Source: Pseudoips prasinana (Eukaryota > Arthropoda > Insecta > Lepidoptera > Nolidae). Taken from it: a stretch of 64,000 bases of DNA. Of the stretch, positions 28,101 through 32,707 are shown in pieces. Each line of letters starts with the position of its first letter. Position 1 is the first letter of the stretch. Below the pieces are notes generated by a model. That model was not told the origin of the DNA. It did not search any database and worked only from the letters and a program-made list of their open reading frames with translations. Made by a program: the position numbers and the translations under genes. The stretch lies in contig OX621252.1 of NCBI GenBank assembly GCA_951640165.1, forward strand, positions 15,707,934 to 15,771,933, written 5' to 3'.

Positions 28101-29838
28101 CGTAGAGTTATGAACATTCAAGCGTGAAATTAAATTAATACTTTTTTTGTAAATAACCCTAATAAATTATCAAAAGATGTAGAACAAAAGTTGTTGCTTA
28201 TGGTGTTAGCTATCTAGCGCTGCGAGGTTGTTGGTGTTTTACAAGTCACCCTGTGTAAAACTTACCAATAATTCTTTGAGGAATTCTTTGTCGACGCGGT
28301 GCCACGGCGCCTCATTTTCTTTACCCTCAGGCGGTACTAAATTTAAGTACGTCGCAATAGCACGGAGTGCATTTTCACTAAAAAGATAATTCATATTATC
28401 AGGTATAATTAAAAACTGTTAAATATTTGAATAAAGCATTTCGCCAAACTATTGTTCAGCATTTTCTTTAGCTTCATGGTAAGATTTAGTTCCTTAAATG
28501 TTCTAGACTCTATATTAATCATCATCATCATCATCATTACAGCTAAATAAGTCCACTGCTGGACAAGCCTCCCTCAAGAGTCGTCTTGGGGGGATATGCC
28601 ATAATCGCCACGCTTGGCAGGCGGGTTGGCGATCGCAGTAAGATAGTCATAGTAATCAGAAGGAAGCTGCTGCCCTTCCTCAGGTAGATATTCCCTCGGG
28701 TCGACTTCTACGCCCCCCACGGGATGAGATGGGGTGATGATATTCTGATTCTGATATTTGTCGCCGTCACCACACAGCAACTATATTAATATACTTATTT
28801 TATTTAGACCCAATTTCAATATAGCACAAATAAAAAATCGATATTAACTTTGCAACATTTTGATTCATAATTAAAATAACATGATAGCGCTAAGGATTCT
28901 AGGTAAAGAACGCAATTCACGTAAAACTACGCATTCAGCTTGATTGATTATGTCAAAAACGTTTCTATAAAGCCCGTGTATATCCCGTGATAAAATATGC
29001 AAATAACATTACTTACCTTAGAGTTCCAAAGTGTTTTTGTAACGATTCTCTTGTATCGACGCTAGCTACATTAGCCAACGCAAACAATCGCAAATCAGGG
29101 AACTTGGAAAATGCGGCTTTCTAAAAATTAAACACACATATTAGTTTAAAACGTACTTAAACCTGAACTATTAATAAATTTTTATTTGCCGACATAGCCT
29201 AATACAAAACGGGTGGTTATGTTCAAACTTACTCATTACGATTAGTTCTAAAATGTATATTACCATGAATGACTTTGTCAAACTTATGACATGAACTATG
29301 ACTATGAACTTATGTACTATATCTAAAGATCTCAAGGCAGAATTTAAAGGCCCTTTGTGTTTGATGAACGCACGACGTTCGACGGAACACACAGGGTCTG
29401 ACCTAATTAGCGAACATAACTTCGCAGGTATTTTGGGTGTCGATTATAGTTTATAATAAATTTCATACAAAGTTCTATAATTATAAAATAAATCAAACTA
29501 TACTTATCAATTAGCTCGGTATCTATAAACGTGCCCTTAAAGAAACTTCTACCTTTGTTAGAAACAAGGTCAAATGCGTATACAAATTGGAGAAAAGTGG
29601 GTAGTTCACACAAAAAATCTCAAAGGAGAAGATACTGGGCTCACAGGATCATTTCAGCAGATAACTTCTTATTATTATCGCAAATGAGTGAAATAGTTTG
29701 CTTGTAGATTAAATCATACATTACCTGTAAGGAGGTTATTCTAGAATAGTGTTGCAATGTCATATCTCGGTCAGCCATGGGATCTCCAGTTTCGTCGCTA
29801 ATTTCAAACCTTGCATAAAACTTCAACATATTCAGGAG
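4072..29838 (-). CDS. AQR: Aquarius intron-binding spliceosomal RNA helicase, central part of gene (11 exons)
   Basis: Aquarius (IBP160, EMB-4 in worms) is a superfamily 1, UPF1-like helicase that binds the intron upstream of the branch point and acts in the spliceosome with SYF1, ISY1 and partners. Eleven minus-strand exons totalling 1579 nt give about 526 residues in one frame. All ten junctions are phase-compatible and use GT..AG. Diagnostic segments in order: [118 protein letters not shown]-type [15 protein letters not shown] and GPPGTG. By family knowledge these span the end of the helical ARM-like part, the beta-barrel/stalk regions and the start of RecA1. The K-T of Walker A and motifs II-VI must be left of the window. 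The N-terminal roughly 300 residues were not found upstream. Confidence 0.96.
5249..5299. repeat. Short tandem repeat, 17 bp period, three copies
   Basis: Three copies of ATTGATTGATGTCATCK, the last slightly changed. GATT-rich sequence also occurs just upstream at 5105-5140. Confidence 0.8.
7836..7925 (+). mobile_element. tRNA-derived SINE head, truncated
   Basis: Contains B-box-like GAGTTCGATTCCCACCCAGG followed by TTTGTGTGCATGAACATGTC. It is the same family as the fuller copies at 34527-34745 and 49770-50010, and breaks off into an ATT simple repeat. Confidence 0.7.
8915..9052 (-). CDS. AQR: AQR exon
   Basis: 138 nt, [20 protein letters not shown] then [20 protein letters not shown], leaving AA of a Lys codon. 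The EPHVxPxRGPY stretch is the linker just before RecA1. Donor GTAAGT. Confidence 0.93.
9598..9800 (+). repeat. AT-rich interspersed repeat (AAAAAGCGCTTGTAAATAGTC family)
   Basis: Shares GGTTTTTATTCAC, AAAAAAGCGCTTGTAAATAG and AGAACATGTTTGTAGTAATA with copies at 12480-12865 (reverse), 48425-48650 (same orientation) and 61943-62115 (other end only, reverse). Non-coding; class unknown. Confidence 0.75.
10130..10545 (-). pseudogene. Non-LTR retrotransposon remnant, C-terminal part of reverse transcriptase ORF
   Basis: The minus strand reads [17 protein letters not shown], then [20 protein letters not shown], then (after small indels) [12 protein letters not shown] and a terminal [15 protein letters not shown]. 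This is the C-terminal region following the RT domain in RTE-like LINEs. The catalytic RT part is absent. Frame breaks near 10258 and 10200 show it is dead. Confidence 0.8.
11118..11182. repeat. Near-perfect palindrome (hairpin)
   Basis: AATGAACGACACTCAGTTT at 11118 is mirrored exactly by AAACTGAGTGTCGTTCATT ending at 11182. Inner GTAACCA/TGGTTAC arms pair as well. Intronic within AQR. Confidence 0.9.
11300..11690. other. CpG-rich segment with a 14-base G run
   Basis: A GC-rich block in an AT-rich intron, with a poly-G tract at about 11438-11451. Frames are open on the plus strand, but the products look like compositional ORFs. GTGGTTTTAGTGGGTCGAC (11568-11586) recalls 3' ends of R1-type LINEs, but only weakly. 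Confidence 0.3.
12480..12865 (-). repeat. AT-rich interspersed repeat, longest copy, interrupted by mariner boundary
   Basis: It begins TAAAGTGCGACCGTCGTTAT, as in 61943-62115, and ends with the GCGCTTTTTTTAAG..GTGAATAAAAACC side found at 9598 and 48425. It therefore links the two half-copies into one family of about 390 bp. The mariner starts a few bases beyond it. Confidence 0.7.
12874..14155 (-). mobile_element. Mariner element, apparently full length
   Basis: The element is 1282 bp with terminal inverted repeats starting GGTCTTTACCTATGAAATTG at both ends and flanking TA dinucleotides (12872-12873 and 14156-14157). This is the expected mariner structure and size. It carries one uninterrupted DD34D transposase ORF on the minus strand, the same sense as AQR, and sits in the AQR intron 24 bp from the 5' splice site. 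Confidence 0.95.
12949..14007 (-). CDS. Mariner transposase (DD34D), intact ORF
   Basis: A 352-residue cut-and-paste transposase. Residues about 20-110 form the paired helix-turn-helix DNA-binding part ([37 protein letters not shown]). The catalytic triad is visible: Asp in [11 protein letters not shown], Asp in [10 protein letters not shown] and Asp in [13 protein letters not shown], the last two separated by 34 residues as in the mariner family. The length is normal for the family and no stop or frameshift is seen. The ATG at codon 1 or the internal Met near residue 23 could be used. Activity is inferred only from the intact frame and TIRs. Confidence 0.95.
   Translation of the reverse strand: MLHFHRISIFFVIIDTLKIRVIMEYEYRRGSNAAQAARNINDVYGANTTNQRTTCYWFARFRSGNFDLKNEPRGRPKTLVDNDELKAVVEADDTQSTAELAAAFDVSVKTILVHLRQIGKVKKLDKWVPHELNDRQREVRVETCLALLNRHTNEGIFNRIVTCDEKWILFDNRKRSASWLDPGSAPKQCPKRKLTPRKVMVTVWWSSAGVIHHSFLPNGVSITADVYCEELSTMMEKLAHLQPALVNRSSPLLLHDNARPHTAQQTVSKLQELGLEALRHPPYSPDLAPTDYYFFQNLDNFLAGKKFNTREAVQNAFEEFVASRPADFFKKGINKLPLRWQRCIDCMGDYFD
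14180..14311 (-). CDS. AQR: AQR exon
   Basis: 132 nt, [20 protein letters not shown] through [10 protein letters not shown], leaving AA of a Lys codon. Donor GTAAGTAAT. An apparently intact mariner begins 24 bp beyond the donor. Confidence 0.96.
14444..14676 (-). mobile_element. tRNA-derived SINE, copy 2
   Basis: Same sequence as 3687-3931, with a small deletion (the CTCATCACA stretch). The reverse-oriented tRNA-like head lies at about 14608-14676. Located in the AQR intron. Confidence 0.85.
15402..16651 (-). mobile_element. Second mariner element, decayed
   Basis: About 1.25 kb between TA dinucleotides, with imperfect inverted ends sharing GTCAAGAAAGTACCGGGAA versus its worn complement on the right. 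It belongs to a different mariner lineage from 12874-14155. Same strand as AQR, and about 47 bp from the donor of the exon at 16699-16868. Confidence 0.8.
15454..16456 (-). pseudogene. Mariner transposase pseudogene
   Basis: It starts [20 protein letters not shown], a Mos1-like N-terminus. After NIAKVKER a deletion of roughly ten codons shifts the frame; the homologous reading resumes as [20 protein letters not shown]. The catalytic aspartates persist ([36 protein letters not shown]; 34-residue spacing). Near the end an in-frame TAG sits where the family has Trp, before [20 protein letters not shown]. One frameshift/deletion plus one nonsense codon make it non-functional. Confidence 0.9.
16699..16868 (-). 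CDS. AQR: AQR exon
   Basis: 170 nt from [20 protein letters not shown] through [20 protein letters not shown], leaving two bases of an Arg codon. Donor GTAACG. A decayed mariner (to 16651) lies about 47 bp beyond the donor. Confidence 0.97.
16900..17170. repeat. Interspersed repeat fragment (ACGGAACCCT / CAAGGCAGACTCGCGC)
   Basis: It starts AACGGAACCCTATCACTAAG with a CTGT run and ends GTGCAAGGCAGACTCGCGCA, a pattern resembling the 32803-33370 family ends. Non-coding. Confidence 0.45.
17461..17941 (+). mobile_element. RTE-type LINE copy with inverted 5' part (twin priming)
   Basis: Bases about 17461-17590 match the minus orientation of the RTE element ([34 protein letters not shown]). From about 17598 the same element continues in plus orientation ([15 protein letters not shown], [28 protein letters not shown]) and ends in a GATGAT tail at 17941. 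The two parts are adjacent in the intact element. An 8 bp direct repeat TTAATAAA flanks the copy (17453-17460 and 17942-17949). Confidence 0.8.
17950..19150. other. AQR intron stretch without recognisable gene
   Basis: AT-rich, with poly-T and simple repeats near 18470 and 18660; nothing coding or family-assignable was seen. Confidence 0.5.
19159..20087 (+). mobile_element. hAT transposon, internally deleted
   Basis: The ends are TAGGGATTGCAATCCGG and, reversed, TAGTGATTGCAATCCGG. They are flanked by an exact 8 bp duplication ATAACTAG (19151-19158 and 20088-20095), the length expected for hAT. Subterminal CCGGATCC-like motifs repeat at 19180-19265. Only the C-terminal piece of a transposase remains inside. 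Confidence 0.93.
19298..19531 (+). pseudogene. hAT transposase C-terminal dimerisation region (fragment)
   Basis: 77 codons. Contains [20 protein letters not shown] followed by [19 protein letters not shown], the hATC dimerisation signature (T..AER.FS..g.i....R..L). The RNase H-like catalytic core and BED finger are absent, so the fragment cannot transpose by itself. Confidence 0.9.
20425..20500 (-). mobile_element. RTE LINE scrap
   Basis: CCCCAACGGCCGTCGGTTCTACGAG equivalent to 56797-56820 of the larger RTE copy; about 75 bp remain. Confidence 0.6.
20829..21046 (-). CDS. AQR: AQR exon
   Basis: 218 nt; two bases complete a Gly codon. Encodes [40 protein letters not shown] and [10 protein letters not shown]. 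It leaves in phase 0 at GNE, before DVYETFN of the next exon. Confidence 0.95.
21478..21680 (-). mobile_element. tRNA-derived SINE, second family, copy 1
   Basis: The reverse-strand head reads TGGCGCAGCGGCTAAAACAG (A box) and GGGTTCGAGTCCCGC (B box). The body includes TGTCGCGGGGTACTTTACAA. A sister copy is at 53030-53215. A rearranged piece of another SINE, again starting with GTGGCGCAGCGGCTAAA, follows at 21715-21870. Confidence 0.85.
21715..21870 (+). mobile_element. Chimeric SINE fragment
   Basis: It begins with the A-box sequence GTGTGGCGCAGCGGCTAAAC, then joins a CACTGCCATCTGATCGCAAA body typical of the 46731-46960 family in reverse. It is probably a fusion of two SINE types. Confidence 0.5.
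22121..22300 (+). repeat. Short interspersed repeat (CTAGCTGTGCCCCGCGGTTT family)
   Basis: About 180 bp from TAGCTGTGCCCCGCGGTTTT to TTTATAATATTAGTGTGAT. Further copies are at 35020-35195 and 59378-59560; a diverged reversed copy is near 7262-7400. This copy stops about 8 bp from the AQR donor at 22310. Non-coding; probably a SINE- or MITE-type element. Confidence 0.8.
22311..22546 (-). CDS. AQR: AQR exon
   Basis: 236 nt. Encodes [20 protein letters not shown], then [16 protein letters not shown] and [20 protein letters not shown]. It leaves with one base (G). Donor GTACGTAT; an interspersed repeat ends about 8 bp beyond it. Confidence 0.96.
22738..23330 (-). mobile_element. SINE split by a MITE insertion
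   Basis: The SINE body runs 22738-22823 (CACTGCCATCTGATCCGAAA ... AACTGATAAATATACC) and resumes at about 23184-23330 (TATTTCTAAATACATAG ... CACACAAAGATTGG). It is the same order as in the uninterrupted relative at 46731-46960, read in reverse. The B-box end is badly worn. Confidence 0.75.
22824..23183. mobile_element. MITE inserted in a SINE
   Basis: About 360 bp, AT-rich, with 28 bp inverted ends (ACAACATGTAACGTAATTAA / reversed TTAATTAAGTTACATGTTGT). It interrupts the SINE at 22738-23330, which fixes both ends within a few bases. Confidence 0.8.
23331..25235. other. AQR intron stretch without recognisable gene
   Basis: No domain-bearing ORF; short frames at 23979-24164 and 24780-24965 look accidental. 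Confidence 0.5.
25236..25284 (-). CDS. AQR: AQR micro-exon (49 nt)
   Basis: It encodes [15 protein letters not shown] and the first two bases of a Trp codon. It is found because the neighbouring exons leave T| and need |G, and these 49 bases restore the frame. Acceptor TTTCAG, donor GTACGTG. Confidence 0.93.
26246..26459 (-). CDS. AQR: AQR exon
   Basis: 214 nt, 71 codons plus one base; acceptor CCTCCAG, donor GTGAGT. Encodes [20 protein letters not shown], then [10 protein letters not shown] and [20 protein letters not shown], the most conserved stretch of the family seen here. Confidence 0.96.
26698..26941 (-). mobile_element. tRNA-derived SINE, copy 3
   Basis: Nearly identical to 3687-3931, with the reverse head at about 26870-26941. 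Its distal end abuts a TTAATTAATA simple repeat (26668-26700), probably grown from the insertion tail. Confidence 0.87.
27784..28254. mobile_element. MITE with about 55 bp inverted ends
   Basis: The left arm ACTTATAAAATACCAACAACCTCGCAGG... and the right arm (reverse ACTTGTAAAACACCAACAACCTCGCAG...) pair over about 55 bp, through CTAGATAGCT and ACACCATAA. The interior is non-coding. The right end lies about 11 bp from the donor of the AQR exon at 28266-28377. Confidence 0.8.
28266..28377 (-). CDS. AQR: AQR exon
   Basis: 112 nt; the first base completes the Ser codon from the previous exon, and it leaves in phase 0. Encodes [28 protein letters not shown]. Donor GTAAGTTTTAC. A MITE (27784-28254) begins about 11 bp beyond this donor. 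Confidence 0.9.
28517..28785 (-). mobile_element. LINE 3' tail fragment with (ATC)n end
   Basis: Begins with an ATC run (the reversed GATGAT tail), then CACTGCTGGACAAGCCTCCC, then GCCATAATCGCCACGCTTGG..GGGTTGGCGATCGCAGTA. It shares the first half with RTE 3' ends. The second half recurs at 31425-31560, 36480-36575 and 48255-48350. The minus strand has an open frame ([20 protein letters not shown]..), probably the end of an element ORF. Confidence 0.6.
29017..29120 (-). CDS. AQR: AQR exon
   Basis: 104 nt, enters in phase 0 and leaves with two bases (AG) of a Ser codon. Encodes [20 protein letters not shown] followed by [14 protein letters not shown], matching Aquarius ANVAxVDTRESL. Donor GTAAGT. 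Confidence 0.92.
29725..29838 (-). CDS. AQR: AQR exon (first one found in window)
   Basis: 114 nt, phase 0 at both ends; acceptor TTGTTGCAG, donor GTAATG. It encodes 38 residues, [13 protein letters not shown]...HYSRITSLQ, which match the family segment ending in ITSLQ. The exon before it should end in the segment preceding LL and was not located. Confidence 0.9.
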
Positions 29839-29980
29839 CTGCAACAAGAGAAACAAAGTATTATATGGAAGCAAAAAAATATATTCGTATACTATATTAC
29901 GTACGTGGAACAACAGCATTAATCTTAAATTAGTATAAAAAGACAAAACACGATGTGAAACATGACGGCCTAGGGATTTA

Positions 29981-30820
29981 TAGTCTTGAAAGTTGGACAT
30001 CATAGTTAGATTATAGTAAAGATATACTTTAACTAATGATGTCTGGTTTTGATGGCCTAAAAATATTATGCAGCTTTTGTTTTTCACTTCTAGCCATTTA
30101 AATCCTGCGGTCAAACATGCAACCTTATCCTATAGAGACAACAAGGATTGGTAGATTATTGGTACTGATTTGTAATAATCATAATTAATAGTCTTGAAAG
30201 TTGGGACATCATAGTTATAGTATCGTAAAGATATATACTTTAACTAATGATGTCCGGTTTTGATGGCCTAAAAATATTACGCAGCTTTTGTTTTTCACTT
30301 CTAGCCATTTAAATCCTGCGGTCAAACATGCAACCTTATCCTATAGAGACAACAAGGATTGGTAGATTATTGGTACTGATTTGTAATAATCATAATTAAT
30401 AGTCTTGAAAGTTGGGACATCATAGTTATATTATCGTAAAGATATATACTTTAACTAATGATGTCCGGTTTTGATGGCCTAAAAATATTATGCAGCTTTT
30501 GTTTTTCACTTCTAGCCATTTAAATCCTGCGGTCAAACATGCAACCTTATCCTATAGAGACAACAAGGATTGGTAGATTATTGGTACTGATTTGTAATAA
30601 TCATAATTAATAGTCTTGAAAGTTGGACATCATAGTTATATTATCGTAAAGATATATACTTTAACTAATGATGTCCGGTTTTGATGGCCTAAAAATACAC
30701 TATGCGGCTTTTGTTTTTCACTTCTAGCCCTTTAGATCCTGCGGTCAAACATGCAACCTTATCCCATAGAGACAACAAGGATTGGTAGATTATTGGTACT
30801 GATATGTAATAACCATATTT
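29981..30820. repeat. Tandem repeat, four copies of about 210 bp
   Basis: Units start TAGTCTTGAAAGTTGG at 29981, 30189, 30400 and 30611 (periods 208, 211 and 211). Copies 2 and 3 are almost identical; 1 and 4 carry a few changes, such as TGCGGCTTTTG in copy 4. It lies 140 bp beyond the first AQR exon found. On the minus strand each unit has a pyrimidine-poor AG acceptor-like site followed by a 30-40 codon open frame, with no recognised homology. Confidence 0.95.
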
Positions 30821-31215
30821 TAACATTTTTCAATTATTGTCTGTGAAATCTCCAATCGGATTTGTTTTGTCATTTTAAGCACAAATCCGTCGCCGAGAAT
30901 CATCAGTTTCGGACTGAAAGAGGCCTGAATGCATACCAAATGTGCTCAGTCTAATTTGTACTAAGTGGGTCGTATTCGACAAAACAATTTTACACATAAT
31001 GATTTTTTTTTATAAAAACATACGAACAAATATAACTGACATTTGTGTATATTAAATTTTTTATAGCTTTACATGATTGCTTACCAATAAAAAAAATGCT
31101 CTTTAAAGCAGATTATGACAATGAGTTAAGTATCCAAATAATTGGCACCGATAATTGACTAACTATATCACGAATATACAGCCAGTTCGAGATGAAAATA
31201 ATAATCCTTAACCAA

Positions 31216-31265
31216 TATCTCCAATTCGTCACCTAAACATGAGTTTAGGTGACGAATTGGAGATA
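31216..31265. repeat. Perfect palindrome, 23 bp arms, 4-base loop
   Basis: TATCTCCAATTCGTCACCTAAAC pairs exactly with its complement after ATGA. The sequence CCTAAACATGAGT occurs once in the centre and again directly after the right arm, as expected if an inverted copy was inserted by template switching. Confidence 0.95.
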
Positions 31266-31424
31266 CCTAAACATGAGTATAATTCATCTAAGACCGATTG
31301 ACATATATTAATGTTTAAATATATGTACATATAAAAACATTCGACCAATTCACTAGCCATCGGCTATGTGACTCACGACGTGTCATCATGGCAGCCATAT
31401 TACGTTCACAGCTGGACAAAAACC

Positions 31425-31560
31425 TCCCCAAGGAATGGTGGGATATGCCATAATCGCCACGTGTGGCAGACGGGTTGGCGATCGCAGTTTGTAGGTCATA
31501 GTTCACAGAAAAACGCTGCTGCCGTCACCACACAGCAAATACGACGTGTAATAGGATTAT
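31425..31560 (-). mobile_element. LINE tail fragment (GGCGATCGCAGT family)
   Basis: GGATATGCCATAATCGCCAC and GGGTTGGCGATCGCAGTTTG match 28590-28650; ends CCGTCACCACACAGCAA as there. Confidence 0.6.
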
Positions 31561-31874
31561 AATAAATAATAGTAAACGTTTAAAATATTAAGTTATTTAT
31601 GATAACAAAAAATATATTTTAGAATTAATATAATTCAATTAAATGTATTTAAATATCTACTTTGGCCACACATGGTTGTGAGCTGTCGTACTGAACAGAC
31701 CGAGTGATTCAAAGTTAAGTACCTAACCATTAAGTAACCCTTGTATTATGTTTGTGTCATAATATGGTATCTTTTAGTGTACACATTTTACAATTAATTA
31801 TTGTTGTTTAAAAGATTATTTTGTATGTATTTCCTATTTTATTACGTTTAGCTAATAAATAGAACTTTAAAAGA

Positions 31875-32112
31875 TTGTCTAGGAGTTTCCTAGCGAGATC
31901 GAATTAGCAAATGTCGAAATCCGCAGGTATTCAGGGTAACCGACATAACCAGAATAATTAGCACATATGTAGCTCACAGAACTGACGGACGGAAAGATTC
32001 TTGAGTGTCCATATGGTGGATTCGACGATCCGACGATCTCGGAAGGGTTGTCGGGCGCAGCTGGATAAAGGCACCGCAACACTAGCATTTGTTGTACATA
32101 GGATGTCTTTCG
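31875..32112 (+). mobile_element. RTE LINE 3' end, decayed
   Basis: CTAGGAGTTTCCTAGCGAGATCGAAT..CCGCAGGTATTCAGGGTAACCGACATA follows the RTE coding order ([19 protein letters not shown]) with many indels, ending at GATGTCTTTCGGCTGAT. Confidence 0.65.
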
Positions 32113-32155
32113 GCTGATAACAGAACCCAAGTGTATTTATTTAATATTAACTTAC

Positions 32156-32414
32156 CAAATTTCATACTCCTCCGGCCGTGCAATTTTCGTAAAGAGGAGT
32201 ACAACGTTTTTGCTTCACGTATTATTATTATAATACAAGCAAAAGCGGTTTCATACCGTATTATAGAACCACTATGCAGCACGATTGTGTGTGAGTGAGA
32301 GCAGTCGATTGCGCGATCGTATGAAAGACGCACGCCTAAGTCGTATACCTACAGCGCGCGGTTTAATTAAAATAATATTTCGGTACAGTGGTTACAGAAA
32401 CAAAAGTGTTCAAA
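32156..32414. promoter_or_regulatory. Candidate divergent promoter region 5' of the receptor gene
   Basis: A locally GC-richer stretch (GCGCGATCG, ACGCACGCC, CAGCGCGCGG) directly upstream of the receptor start codon. On the minus strand there is a strong splice donor (GTAAGTTAAT at 32155) after an open stretch ending in ATGAAATTTG, so a minus-strand transcript could begin here too. No TATA box is evident. Inference only. Confidence 0.3.
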
Positions 32415-32707
32415 ATGAAGTTTTATTTTTTTTCTTATTATCTAACGTGGCCAAAAGGATCTATATGGTTTTTAGTGTTTTTAACATTAATAAATCATAT
32501 ATCAGCAATGGAAACCACCTGTTGTGAACCTGGACAGGCCCTTTTAGTGCGAAAGAATGACTGTTGGGATCCAATAATGAATATTACTACACCTGCTTTT
32601 ATAAAATGTAATACCACGATAAGGTTTCGAAAGGGATTCTCGTTAGAAGGTGATAAATTAAGATTAGACTTATCTGAGGCTTTCAACGAAACTATAGATT
32701 CTGATCA
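32415..32707 (+). CDS. Receptor exon 1: signal peptide and ectodomain
   Basis: 293 nt, 97 codons plus CA. Hydrophobic GSIWFLVFLTLINHISA precedes METTCCEPGQ. Donor GTAAGT. Confidence 0.92.

Noticed and set aside
28574..28780. 68-residue minus ORF ([20 protein letters not shown]...) as a host gene
   Set aside because: It lies in a repeated LINE tail sequence found three more times in the window.
29641..30114. 157-residue minus-strand ORF
   Set aside because: It runs through an AQR exon into its introns and the tandem repeat; splice sites and homology support only 29725-29838.
32388..32414. Upstream in-frame GTG as start of the receptor
   Set aside because: GTG is not a plausible start here; ATG at 32415 has a good context and gives a normal signal peptide.
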